Source: Pontibacter beigongshangensis (lineage in GTDB: Bacteria > Bacteroidota > Bacteroidia > Cytophagales > Hymenobacteraceae). Taken from it: a stretch of 64,000 nt of DNA. Numbering within the stretch: the first letter of the stretch is position 1; the number at the start of each line of letters is the position of its first letter. Of this stretch, positions 54,138 through 62,851 are shown one piece after another. The DNA lies in NCBI RefSeq assembly GCF_014332515.1, contig NZ_VFSD01000012.1:62001-126000 (forward strand). The letters are read 5' to 3'. The notes beneath the pieces are model-generated. The model ran no database searches. It was given only the letters and a program-made list of their open reading frames with translations, and was not told the DNA's origin. A program made the translations under genes and the position numbers.

Positions 54138-54401
54138 ATGACAGTTACAAACGTAGACAACGATTTTTTACTTCGAATAGAAAGCGCCCTGGATCAGATC
54201 AGGCCCTACCTGGAAGCTGACGGCGGCAACGTGAAGGTGCTCGAAGTAACCGACGACATGGTACTGAGGCTGGAATTGCTGGGTGCCTGCGGCTCCTGCC
54301 CCATGTCTACGATGACACTGAAGGCTGGTGTTGAGCAGTCGGTGCTGAAGGCAATACCAGAGATAAGAGCCGTAGAAGCTGTTAACCTGACGCAGGCATA
54401 A
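54138..54401 (+). CDS. NifU-like Fe-S scaffold protein
   Basis: 87 residues. IRPYLEADGGNVKVLEVTDDMVLRLELLGACGSCPMSTMTLKAGVEQ is the C-terminal NifU domain, with the cluster-binding CxxC (CGSC). It is four bases after mrp, so translationally coupled, and a terminator follows. It acts in iron-sulfur cluster assembly or delivery. Confidence 0.93.
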   Translation: MTVTNVDNDFLLRIESALDQIRPYLEADGGNVKVLEVTDDMVLRLELLGACGSCPMSTMTLKAGVEQSVLKAIPEIRAVEAVNLTQA

Positions 54402-54441
54402 GGCCGCTTTTAGGATAAGTTTACTTCTACACAAAATATTG

Positions 54442-54482
54442 GCGGGTGCTGTTGGTAACTACTGGCAGCACCCGCTTTTTTT
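54442..54482 (+). terminator. Terminator of mrp-nifU
   Basis: GCGGGTGCTG (54442-54451) pairs with CAGCACCCGC (54466-54475), followed by a seven-base T run. Confidence 0.9.
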
Positions 54483-54529
54483 ATGCTTCTGGCTGAACTG
54501 TTGCTTCTTCAGTATTGAACTGACGTTGC

Positions 54530-54581
54530 GCAGTAGCAGGTGTAGCAAAACCTCTGGAGGGGCATTTTGATTCGAATAATC
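54530..54581 (-). repeat. CCTCCGGAGG element copy 16
   Basis: Minus orientation: GATTATTCGAATCAAAATG, then CCCCTCCAGAGG and a CTACACCTGCTACTG tail. A CTCGCAG/CTGCGAG stem occurs at 54605-54630 nearby. Confidence 0.8.
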
Positions 54582-54891
54582 CAGTCAAGCTCCTCGTCCA
54601 GACGCTCGCAGGGGATGCGCACGCTGCGAGGTCTTGGCTGCTGGTCTTCAAAATGTGCAGCAATTCAGTACGCTTGGGCCTATAATATACAAGACATACG
54701 TCATATGGTGTAGCAGCAGGAACCGACTCAGATAGAGTAAAATTCATACAAAAACGCAGTGCTCTACCTCTTTGCAGTTCTGAAAATATGCAGACTGCAT
54801 ACTTTATACCTGAAAAATCCTTGACGAAATGTGTAAGCTTACGTAAACATTTAATTATCAGGATATATTGATTAGCAGCACCAATATCTGG

Positions 54892-54948
54892 ATTATTTGA
54901 ATAAAAATGCTCCTCCCGGAAGCCAGGCTGCTCCTGCTGCTGCTGCTA
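54892..54948 (+). repeat. CCTCCGGAGG element copy 17
   Basis: GATTATTTGAATAAAAATG, then CTCCTCCCGGAAGCC and a CTGCTCCTGCTGCTG tail. It ends about 57 bases before fahA. Confidence 0.85.
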
Positions 54949-55005
54949 AATATTGATTAGGCCAGATATACAACGCACCAGAACCATAAGCCTTTTACGC
55001 ACACC

Positions 55006-56277
55006 ATGATCAGAGCAAACGACCCCACCCTGCACTCCTGGATTCAGATTTCCCCTGAAAGCGACTTCCCTATCCAAAACCTGCCCTTCGGCATTTTCCA
55101 GACACCTGAAAAAGACCCGCGGGTAGGGGTGGCCATTGGCAGCTACGTACTGGATATGTGTGTGCTGGGGCAGTACAACATGTTTGAGCTGATCGACATT
55201 GACCCCACCGTTTTTCACCGCCCTTTCCTGAACGACTTTATGGCCTTAGGCCGGCCAACCTGGCGTGCCATCCGGAACAGAGTGTCGGAGCTGCTGCGCA
55301 CCGACAACGAGGAGATCAGCGGGAACAGCGAATTGATGCAGAAATGCCTCATCCGGATGACAGACGTGGAAATGCTGCTGCCGGTAAAGGTGAGCAACTA
55401 TACCGATTTTTACTCCAGCCTGGAGCACGCCACCCATGTAGGGCAAATGTTCCGCGACCGGGAGAACCCGCTGCTCCCGAACTGGCGGCACCTCCCGGTC
55501 GGGTACCATGGGCGCGCCTCCTCTATTGTAGTATCTGGCACGGCAGTTCACCGCCCTAACGGCCAGACGCTGGACCCGCAGGAGGAAAGTCCGGTTTTCG
55601 GACCTACCCAGCAACTCGACTTTGAGCTGGAGCTGGCTTTTGTAACCGGCAAAGAAACCACGCCTGGCAGCCGCGTGAGTACCGAAGAAGCCGATGAGCA
55701 TATTTTTGGTCTGGTGCTGCTGAACGACTGGTCGGCCCGCGATGTGCAGAAATGGGAATACGTGCCGCTTGGCCCTTTTCTGAGTAAAAGCTTTGCCACC
55801 TCCATCTCGCCCTGGGTGGTCACGCTCGATGCCCTGGAGCCATTCCGGGTAAAAGGCCCTGAGCAAGTGCCCAGGCCCCTGCCCTACCTCGACTTTACCG
55901 GCCACCGCCATTACGACATCAACCTGGAAGTGCTGCTGCAACCTGCTGATAGAGAGGAAATAAGTCTATGCCACACCAACTTCAAACAGGTGTACTGGAA
56001 CATGAGCCAGCAGCTGGCGCACCAGACCAGCAATGGCTGCAACCTTCAGGTAGGCGACCTGTACGCTTCCGGCACCATCAGTGGCTCCGAGCCAGGTTCG
56101 TTTGGCTCGCTGCTGGAGCTGACCAGGCAAGGCTCCACCCCGCTTACCCTCCCCGATGGCTCCCAGCGCAGCTTCCTCCACGATTACGACACCGTGATCA
56201 TGCGGGGCTTTGCCGAGAAAGAGGGTATCCGGATTGGCTTCGGAGAAGTGAAGGGCCAGGTGCTGCCGGCCGTTTAA
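55006..56277 (+). CDS. fahA: Fumarylacetoacetase
   Basis: 423 residues. Conserved features include DFYSSLEHATHVG (catalytic His and metal ligand region), FRDRENPLLPNW, HLPVGYHGRASSIV, and ELELAFVTGKE, LLNDWSARDVQKWEY and YASGTISG. The enzyme splits fumarylacetoacetate into fumarate and acetoacetate, the last step of tyrosine catabolism. The flavin reductase gene downstream lies near such genes in other Bacteroidota, but no other tyrosine-pathway gene is in this window. Length is normal. Confidence 0.95.
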   Translation: MIRANDPTLHSWIQISPESDFPIQNLPFGIFQTPEKDPRVGVAIGSYVLDMCVLGQYNMFELIDIDPTVFHRPFLNDFMALGRPTWRAIRNRVSELLRTDNEEISGNSELMQKCLIRMTDVEMLLPVKVSNYTDFYSSLEHATHVGQMFRDRENPLLPNWRHLPVGYHGRASSIVVSGTAVHRPNGQTLDPQEESPVFGPTQQLDFELELAFVTGKETTPGSRVSTEEADEHIFGLVLLNDWSARDVQKWEYVPLGPFLSKSFATSISPWVVTLDALEPFRVKGPEQVPRPLPYLDFTGHRHYDINLEVLLQPADREEISLCHTNFKQVYWNMSQQLAHQTSNGCNLQVGDLYASGTISGSEPGSFGSLLELTRQGSTPLTLPDGSQRSFLHDYDTVIMRGFAEKEGIRIGFGEVKGQVLPAV

Positions 56278-56519
56278 ATAGATGCCAGACTTAGGAGCTT
56301 TGCCAACTTAAAAATTCGAAATTTCAGAACTCCGCTTCCATGACCACAATTCAAGCATTTTTCACCTGACAGACAATTTGGTTGGCTGATTCATTTGTCC
56401 GGTTTTAACAGGTTGGTTGACCCTTGTTAGTTGCAGAGGCTATAAGGACATGGCTGCGCATCTTTCTTTTCAACACCTTTATTTAACAATCAACAAACCA
56501 GTAACGCCGCCCTTACACC

Positions 56520-57434
56520 ATGACTGTGAAAACAATTAACCTGCAAGACACGCCATCAGCTGAAGTGTACAGCCTGCTTTCAGGTGCCGTTGCACCCAGG
56601 CCGGTAGCCTTTGCCAGCACCACCGATGCGGCAGGCCATGTAAACCTGAGCCCTTTCAGCTTCTTCAACCTCTTCAGCTCCAACCCGCCCATCCTGATCT
56701 TTTCCCCACTACGGCGCTTCCGCGACAACTCTTCCAAACATACCCTCGACAACGTAAAAGCAACCCGGGAAGTCGTGATTCATATTGCCAGCTACAACCT
56801 GGTGGAGCAAATGTCGCTGGCCAGCACAGAGTATGCTACTGGCATAAACGAGTTTATCAAAGCCGGCCTGACACCGGTGCCGTCCGGATTGGTGAAGCCT
56901 CCACGCGTGGCCGAAGCACCTGTAGCGATAGAGTGCCGCGTAAACGACATTATCAGGCTTGGCAAAGAGGGTGGCGCAGGCAACCTTGTAATTTGCGAAG
57001 TGCTGCTAATACATGTGCAGGAGGCGGTACTGGACGAAAAAGGACGCATTGACCCCTATGAACTGGATGCCGTAGCGCGTATGGGCGGCGACTATTACAT
57101 CAGGGCAAATGGCGACAACATTTTTATGCTTCCCAAGCCTTCCCGCGACATAGGCATGGGCATCGAACAGCTCCCCGACTTTATCCGCAACAGCACCATC
57201 CTGACGGGCAATAACCTGGCCCGGCTGGCCAATATCCCCATGCCGCCCATAGAACCCGCTGTGAAAGCGTTTAAAAAGGAGCCGATTGTAGCCTACACCA
57301 TCAACAAGTTTAAAGACCAACCCGAAAAGCTGCAACTGGAGCTGGAAATACTAGGCAAAAAACTGCTGGAGGACAACCAGGTGCAGGCAGCCTGGAAGGT
57401 GCTGCTGCTAATGGGCAAGATGAAAGGAGGTTGA
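56520..57434 (+). CDS. Flavin reductase family protein (FMN-binding)
   Basis: 304 residues. N-terminal flavin-reductase-like domain (about 15-170: GAVAPRPVAFASTTD, HVNLSPFSFFNLFSSNPPI, REVVIHIASYNLVEQMSLAS) followed by a C-terminal extension of about 110 residues (MGMGIEQLPDFIRNSTILTGNNLARLANI). Family members are FMN-binding split-barrel proteins; this longer form is common in Bacteroidota. It follows fahA with 240 bases between and may serve aromatic amino-acid catabolism. The partner enzyme and substrate are unknown. Confidence 0.85.
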   Translation: MTVKTINLQDTPSAEVYSLLSGAVAPRPVAFASTTDAAGHVNLSPFSFFNLFSSNPPILIFSPLRRFRDNSSKHTLDNVKATREVVIHIASYNLVEQMSLASTEYATGINEFIKAGLTPVPSGLVKPPRVAEAPVAIECRVNDIIRLGKEGGAGNLVICEVLLIHVQEAVLDEKGRIDPYELDAVARMGGDYYIRANGDNIFMLPKPSRDIGMGIEQLPDFIRNSTILTGNNLARLANIPMPPIEPAVKAFKKEPIVAYTINKFKDQPEKLQLELEILGKKLLEDNQVQAAWKVLLLMGKMKGG

Positions 57435-57443
57435 GAGGCACAA

Positions 57444-57478
57444 GCAGCTCCGGAGGACTATTTTGATTGGAATAATTT
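57444..57478 (-). repeat. CCTCCGGAGG element copy 18
   Basis: Minus orientation: AATTATTCCAATCAAAATAG, then TCCTCCGGAGC. Short tail (TGCTTG). Just downstream of the flavin reductase gene, before the convergent ald. Confidence 0.8.
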
Positions 57479-57548
57479 GGTTAATGATGTAATGTGCTGA
57501 TGTGCTAATTTTTCAATTTGCAGATTTGAAGATGAATAACACCCCACT

Positions 57549-57570
57549 GGGCTCGTTTCCGACTACACCC
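57549..57570 (-). repeat. Hairpin repeat, diverged copy
   Basis: On the minus strand GGGTGTAGTCGGAAACGAGCCC, split here as GGGTGTAGTCGG and AAACGAGCCC; it shares the TAGTCGGAAA loop sequence of the second repeat family, but its stem has decayed. Confidence 0.55.
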
Positions 57571-57608
57571 AGCATTCATGACATTTCTTGATTTATGCAA
57601 GGCAAAGA

Positions 57609-57650
57609 ACATTCTTACATGCTGTAAACTCTTGGGGTAGGGGCCCTATA
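57609..57650 (-). repeat. CCCCTACCCCA companion module, copy 2
   Basis: On the minus strand it carries TATAGG, CCCCTACCCCA, TTTACAG and GTAAGAATGTT, matching 51921-51970 in order. Confidence 0.6.
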
Positions 57651-57668
57651 TAAAGATTCAGACAAAGC

Positions 57669-58895
57669 CTAATTCCGCACGGCAATCATGAGCCCCAACT
57701 CTTTATAGCGCATGCCGAACTTTTTGGCGATCTGGGCATTGGTGAGGCTGCCTCTGTAGATGTAGACGCCGCTCCGGTAGTGCTCGTTCATAAACAGGAT
57801 TTCGTTGATGCCACCGTGCTTTGCAATTTCGGCAAAGATGGGAGTAAAAATATTGCTGAGCGCATTGGTGGCCGTGCGGGGAACCCGCGAAGGAATATTG
57901 GGCACACAGTAATGGATGATATCGTATTTGCGGTATACAGGGCGACTATGAGATGTTACTTCGGATGTCTCGAAGCAACCTCCCTGATCGATACAGACAT
58001 CTATGATCACGGAGCCAGGGTTCATCTGCGCGATTAACATTTCTTCCACCATACAGGGCATGCGGCCTTCGTCGGCTACCAGGGCGCCAATAACCACATC
58101 GGCCTGCTTAATCTCGTTGTAGAGCACCGCCTTGTCCAGGGTAGAGGTGAACAGCTGCGCCCCTATGTTATGCTTCAGGCGGCGGAGCTTGTAAATGTGG
58201 TTATCGAACACTTTTACCTCAGCGCCCAAGCCTATGGCGGCTCTGGCAGCGTGTTCGGCCACGGTGCCAGCTCCCAAAATAACCACTTTTGAGGGTGGCA
58301 CTCCTGTAATACCGCCCAGAATAACCCCTTTGCCCTCGTTGCTGCTGCTCAGGTACTCGGCCGCAATCAGCATAACGGTGCTTCCTGCTATCTCGCTCAT
58401 GGCCCGCACCACAGGCTTCGACCCAGATACGTCGCGAATGAGCTCAAAAGAAATGGCATTGATCTTTTTCCGGAGCAGCGCCTGCACATAGTCAGCGGTC
58501 AGGTTTCCGAACTGGAGAGCCGATATCAGGGTCTGGTTCGGGCGCAGGTACTCTATCTCTTCATAAGTGGGGGGGGCGATCTTCAGGATAATTTCGGCCT
58601 GGTAAATTTCCTCTGCCGAGTACACCACCTTGGCACCTGCCTCCGAGTACTCATGATCGGAATATTTGGAGGGACTGCCGGCACCAGACTCCAGCCAGAT
58701 ACGATGCCCCATGTCGGTGAGCTGCTTTACAGCGTCCGGTGTGAGGCCGATCCGGTTTTCCTGAAACGAGGATTCTTTAGGCAACCCGATAAAGAGGCTG
58801 CGGTACCGCTCCTCTACGGCCAGCATCGACTCTTTGGGGTACAGTGCGGAACTGGTGGCTAACCTGCCCATGTTTACGGCGAATCTCTCCGTCAT
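57669..58895 (-). CDS. ald: Alanine dehydrogenase-type enzyme
   Basis: 408 residues. IGLPKESSFQENRIGLTPDAV is the characteristic start of the alanine dehydrogenase/PNT family, and LGAGTVAEHAARAAIGLGAEVKVFD is the nucleotide-binding motif. An N-terminal extension of about 38 residues precedes the normal start, as in other Cytophagales homologs. It would interconvert L-alanine and pyruvate with NAD. It is one base downstream of tsaE and likely transcribed with tsaE and porX. Confidence 0.88.
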   Translation of the reverse strand: MTERFAVNMGRLATSSALYPKESMLAVEERYRSLFIGLPKESSFQENRIGLTPDAVKQLTDMGHRIWLESGAGSPSKYSDHEYSEAGAKVVYSAEEIYQAEIILKIAPPTYEEIEYLRPNQTLISALQFGNLTADYVQALLRKKINAISFELIRDVSGSKPVVRAMSEIAGSTVMLIAAEYLSSSNEGKGVILGGITGVPPSKVVILGAGTVAEHAARAAIGLGAEVKVFDNHIYKLRRLKHNIGAQLFTSTLDKAVLYNEIKQADVVIGALVADEGRMPCMVEEMLIAQMNPGSVIIDVCIDQGGCFETSEVTSHSRPVYRKYDIIHYCVPNIPSRVPRTATNALSNIFTPIFAEIAKHGGINEILFMNEHYRSGVYIYRGSLTNAQIAKKFGMRYKELGLMIAVRN

Positions 58896-58896
58896 A

Positions 58897-59343
58897 TCAT
58901 ACTTTCTTAATAATCATGATGCGCTCCTCACCCTCGGCGGCGGGCTGCATCGAAACATGCAGGTAATTTTCGGGCAACAAATTCGGGATAAGCGACGGCC
59001 ACTCTACCAGGCACAGGCTCCCCGAATCAAAATATTCGAGCACGCCCATTTCCAGGGCCTCCCGTTCTTCTTTTATTCTATAAAAATCGAAATGATAGAT
59101 CAGGTTGCCTGCTGCTGTCTCATACTCATTTACCAAAGCAAAGGTCGGGCTGCTGACGTTTTCTGCCACCCCCAACTGACGGCAAAGCTCTTTTATGAGG
59201 GTGGTTTTGCCGGCTCCCATCGGTCCTTCGAACAAGATAACAGAAATTTCCCTGGATTCCTCCAAAAGCACAGAAGCCGCCGCCGGCAAATCGGCCAACG
59301 ACGACATCTTTATACGTGCTTTCTCAGGTGCAGTGTTATGCAT
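58897..59343 (-). CDS. tsaE: tRNA threonylcarbamoyladenosine biosynthesis ATPase TsaE
   Basis: 148 residues. Walker A EGPMGAGKTTLIKEL near residue 40, then SSPTFALVNEYE and the Walker B-like CLVEWPSLIPNLLPE. TsaE is the ATPase of the TsaBDE complex that makes t6A37 on tRNAs. The start overlaps the end of porX by eight bases, and ald begins one base after the stop, so the three genes form one transcription unit. Function and length are normal. Confidence 0.95.
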   Translation of the reverse strand: MHNTAPEKARIKMSSLADLPAAASVLLEESREISVILFEGPMGAGKTTLIKELCRQLGVAENVSSPTFALVNEYETAAGNLIYHFDFYRIKEEREALEMGVLEYFDSGSLCLVEWPSLIPNLLPENYLHVSMQPAAEGEERIMIIKKV

Positions 59344-60898
59344 TTTTCGGTGTAAGGGTTATTAACGGAATAATGACCTCCTCTAACGATACACCGCCAT
59401 GCTGAAAAGTATCTTTATAATAATTCACGTAGTAGTTGTAATTGTTAGGATAGGCAAAGAAGTAGTCCTCGATTGCAAACACAAACGTAGTGGAAACGTT
59501 CGCTTTTGGCAAGAAAAATCGTTCGGGCTTTGGCACTGTAAACACATCTTTATCGGTATAGCCCAGGTTTTTACCGTGCTTGTAGCGCAGGTTGGTGTTG
59601 GTGGCCCGGTCTCCTATGATCTTGAAAGGCCGTTTAACCCGGATCGTGCCATGGTCGGTGGTAATAATGAGCCTGGCCTTGCGCTCCGAGATAAGCCGCA
59701 GTGTTTCATACAAAGGCGAGTGCAGGAACCAGGAGCGGGTGATGGAACGGTACGCCGACTCGTCGGGGGCCAGCTCGCGCACCATGTTGCTGTCGGTGCG
59801 GGCATGCGAGAGCATATCCACGAAATTATACACGATCACGTTCAGCTTGTTGTTGTCGAGGTTGTTGAATTTGGCGATCAGGTCTTTGCCGGCTGCCGGG
59901 TTGGTAATCTTATGGTAGCTGTGCTTGTCGGTGATGCGGTTCTGCTGGCACTGTATATCCAGGAAGTCCGGCTCGTTGAGGTTCTTGCCTTCCTCCTCAT
60001 CGTCGCCCACCCACAGGTTCGGGTACTTTTTGGCGATTTCGCTGGGCAGCATGCCTGAGAAAATGGCGTTGCGGGCGTAGGCCGTGGTGGTTGGCAGAAT
60101 AGAGTAGTACATCTCCTCGGTATCCACGGTAAACATGTCGGAGATGATCGGCTCCAGCACCTTCCACTGGTCGTAGCGCAGGTTATCTATCAGCAGGAAG
60201 AACACGGGCTTGTCAGACTCCTTCATCATCGGGAACACCCGCTCCCGGAATACCTCATGCGACATGAGCGGGGCATCGTCAGACTCCTTGTTGATCCAGT
60301 CTTCATAGTTATCCATGATGAATTTGGCGAAGTTGGAGTTGGCCTCATCTTTCTGCATGTTGATCACGTCGGCCATGCTCTTATTCTCCGTCTCGTCTAT
60401 CTCCAGCTCCCAGAACACCAGTTTTTTATAGATATCGGCCCACTCCTGCGGGCTCAGCCGCTCGCCAAAGGCCATGCCCAGCGTCCGGAAATCGCGCTGG
60501 TAGCTCATGTTGGTGCGCTCCGACACCAGCCGCTTGTTGTCGAGCAGTTTTTTTACCGACAGCAGGATCTGGTTCGGGTTGAGGGGTTTAATCAGGTAAT
60601 CTGATATTTTAGAGCCGATTGCTTCCTCCATGATGTGCTCCTCCTCGCTTTTGGTGATCATGATCACGGGCACGGCCGGGCGCAGGGCTTTGAGCTCTGT
60701 CAGGGTTTCGAGGCCGCTGATGCCGGGCATGTTCTCGTCCAGGAAAACCACATCGAAGCTTCTTTCCTCAAACTTCTCGATGGCGTCGGCGCCGCTGTTT
60801 ACTGGTGTAATGTCGTAGCCCCGCTCCTCCAGGAAAAGAATATGTGGCTTGAGCAGGTCTATTTCATCGTCTGCCCATAAAATGTTATATCTTTGCAT
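59336..60898 (-). CDS. porX: T9SS regulator PorX (response regulator with PglZ domain)
   Basis: 520 residues. N-terminal receiver domain with the acidic pair ADDE, phosphoacceptor Asp about 54 (FLDENMPG) and KPLNPNQIL. The middle connects to a PglZ alkaline-phosphatase-like domain (FFLLIDNLRYDQWK, TTTAYARNAIFSGMLPSEIA, ITTDHGTIRVKRP). This architecture is that of PorX, which with PorY controls expression or assembly of the type IX secretion system and acts on oligonucleotides. It is the first gene of the porX-tsaE-ald unit. It fits the T9SS cargo gene at the start of the window. Confidence 0.95.
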   Translation of the reverse strand: MQRYNILWADDEIDLLKPHILFLEERGYDITPVNSGADAIEKFEERSFDVVFLDENMPGISGLETLTELKALRPAVPVIMITKSEEEHIMEEAIGSKISDYLIKPLNPNQILLSVKKLLDNKRLVSERTNMSYQRDFRTLGMAFGERLSPQEWADIYKKLVFWELEIDETENKSMADVINMQKDEANSNFAKFIMDNYEDWINKESDDAPLMSHEVFRERVFPMMKESDKPVFFLLIDNLRYDQWKVLEPIISDMFTVDTEEMYYSILPTTTAYARNAIFSGMLPSEIAKKYPNLWVGDDEEEGKNLNEPDFLDIQCQQNRITDKHSYHKITNPAAGKDLIAKFNNLDNNKLNVIVYNFVDMLSHARTDSNMVRELAPDESAYRSITRSWFLHSPLYETLRLISERKARLIITTDHGTIRVKRPFKIIGDRATNTNLRYKHGKNLGYTDKDVFTVPKPERFFLPKANVSTTFVFAIEDYFFAYPNNYNYYVNYYKDTFQHGGVSLEEVIIPLITLTPKNA

Positions 60899-61039
60899 AG
60901 TTTTATGTTAGTTAATTTTTGGTATTGGGTTAATCAGCTCAAATACTGTTCCTTAAATGGTTTCAGGCTGCCATAATGGCTTCTTATATGCTTACTGCTA
61001 TGCTACCCAAACGGTTAGGGCACTTAATTTTATTTCTTG

Positions 61040-62269
61040 ATGAACAAAAAGAAAATCATAAATGACCCCGTTTACGGATTTATCACGGTCCCCTCTGATC
61101 TTCTGTATGACATCATAGAGCACCCCTACTTTCAGCGCCTGCGCCGCATTAAGCAGCTGGGCCTGACAGAAATGGTATACCCCGGTGCACTGCACACGCG
61201 GTTTCACCATGCCCTGGGTGCCATGCACCTGATGAGCATGGCGCTGGATACGCTCCGAAGTAAAAATAACGAAATTTACGACAACGAGTACGAGGCCTCC
61301 CTCATCGCCATCCTGCTGCACGACATCGGGCACGGCCCTTTTTCGCATGCTCTCGAGACCGCCATCTTTAAGGAAGTGCACCACGAGCACCTCTCGCTCC
61401 ACATTATGCAGATGCTGAACAAGGAGTTCGGAGGAAGGCTGAACCTGGCCATGCAGATCTTTACCGGCACCTACCACCGCAAGTTTTTTCACCAGCTGGT
61501 GTCGAGCCAGCTCGATGTGGACAGGCTCGACTACCTGAATCGCGACAGCTTTTACACCGGTGTGTACGAGGGCAAGATTGGCGCCGACCGCCTGATTAAA
61601 ATGCTAGATGTGGCCAACGACCAACTGGTGGTGGAGGAGAAAGCGATCTACAGCATCGAGAACTTTCTGGTGAGCCGCCGCCTGATGTACTGGCAGGTGT
61701 ACCTGCACAAAACCGTGATCAGCGCCGAGAACATGGTGCTGCGCACCGTGCAGCGGGCCCGGGAGCTGGTGCAGGCGGGAGTGGAGGTGCCGGGCAGCCC
61801 CTGCCTGCTTTATTTTCTGGCCTCTGACCTGACGCTGGAGAATTTCGAGACTGACCAACGGATACTGGAGCGTTTTATAGCACTCGATGACCACGATGTT
61901 TGGAGCGGCATCAAGCTCTGGGCCTCCCATTCCGACCGGACGCTCTCCTTCCTCTCCACCAACATCCTGAACCGCAGATTGTTTAAAGTTATCATTTCCA
62001 GCAAACCGTTTGAGGAGGAGTTTCTGCTCGGGATAAGTGAGCTGGTGCAGGAGCATTATAAGATCAGCGCCGGAGAGGTGAAGTACCTGATGATCTCCGG
62101 CAAGATCAGCAACAACGCCTACCAGGCCGAGGGGCAGTCGATAGATGTGCTCACCAAGGCGGGCTATGTAGTGGATGTGGCCGATGCCTCGGACCTGCCC
62201 AACATCAGGGCCCTGCGCGATAAGGTGGAGAAATACTACATCTGCTACCCGAAGGAGGTGGCGCATTAA
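61040..62269 (+). CDS. HD domain phosphohydrolase (dNTPase-like)
   Basis: 409 residues from the ATG at 61040; a TTG lies one codon upstream. HD-domain motifs are complete: HTRFHHALGAMHL, LLHDIGHGPFSHALE and LDVDRLDYLNRDS. The fold is that of SAMHD1-like or dGTPase-like HD hydrolases widespread in Bacteroidota. Substrate unknown; nucleotides or phosphoesters are likely. It is divergent from porX, about 140 bases away, and lies upstream of lpxD in the same direction with a 582-base gap that contains two element copies. Confidence 0.9.
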   Translation: MNKKKIINDPVYGFITVPSDLLYDIIEHPYFQRLRRIKQLGLTEMVYPGALHTRFHHALGAMHLMSMALDTLRSKNNEIYDNEYEASLIAILLHDIGHGPFSHALETAIFKEVHHEHLSLHIMQMLNKEFGGRLNLAMQIFTGTYHRKFFHQLVSSQLDVDRLDYLNRDSFYTGVYEGKIGADRLIKMLDVANDQLVVEEKAIYSIENFLVSRRLMYWQVYLHKTVISAENMVLRTVQRARELVQAGVEVPGSPCLLYFLASDLTLENFETDQRILERFIALDDHDVWSGIKLWASHSDRTLSFLSTNILNRRLFKVIISSKPFEEEFLLGISELVQEHYKISAGEVKYLMISGKISNNAYQAEGQSIDVLTKAGYVVDVADASDLPNIRALRDKVEKYYICYPKEVAH

Positions 62270-62322
62270 GGCTGCGCCAAATTCAAAACTAAAAATTAGA
62301 AATTCTGAGTAACGAATAATCC

Positions 62323-62373
62323 GCAGCAGCAGGAGCAGCAGCGCCTCCGGAGGGGCATTTTGATTAGAATAAT
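62323..62373 (-). repeat. CCTCCGGAGG element copy 19
   Basis: Minus orientation: GATTATTCTAATCAAAATG, then CCCCTCCGGAGGC and a CTGCTGCTCCTGCTGC tail. Near-consensus core. Confidence 0.9.
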
Positions 62374-62570
62374 CGGCCGTGGCGCAAACCTATTCGTGCT
62401 CCTCTAATTTGATTTCCAGAGAGGCTTGAGACTTACAAAGTTGCCAGATCGCCTCGCTGCCATAATTTAGGATTTCTGATTTTGAATTTGCCGAAGCACA
62501 GGCCTGGCTTCCTTCTTCCGGTCCGCATGCTGCATTTCTCCTCTTCAAATTCACCTCATAAAACAGGTTC

Positions 62571-62622
62571 AGGCAGCAGGAGCAGGCGCTGCTCTGGAGG
62601 CCGGTTTTTATTTAAATAATTG
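62571..62622 (-). repeat. CCTCCGGAGG element copy 20
   Basis: Minus orientation: AATTATTTAAATAAAAACC, then GGCCTCCAGAGC and a GCGCCTGCTCCTGCTG tail. Confidence 0.8.
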
Positions 62623-62851
62623 AGAAATTCGATCGCTCCTTCTTACCCAACATTATAATTTTATGATCTATTTGCTGTTACTATTTGTAAGGCGTTTGCT
62701 GAAGCAGAAAAACCAATTCTAAGCGCCTGGAAGGCCACATCCACCTTTGCATCTCATTTTAAGCCGACACTTATTAGGCACACGCGCAAGATTTTTATTA
62801 AGTTTACGCCCCGGACGTATTTACTGAATTTTTTTGCCATAATTTTATAAC

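Larger units (their letters stand above)
62270..62851. other. Intergenic region with two element copies
   Basis: 582 bases without a gene: element copies 19 and 20 (both minus orientation) and AT-rich stretches. The lpxD promoter must lie in 62625-62851. Confidence 0.6.

Noticed and set aside
54481..54747. 88-codon minus-strand ORF
   Set aside because: Contains element copy 16 and a neighbouring hairpin; composition is unlike adjacent genes.
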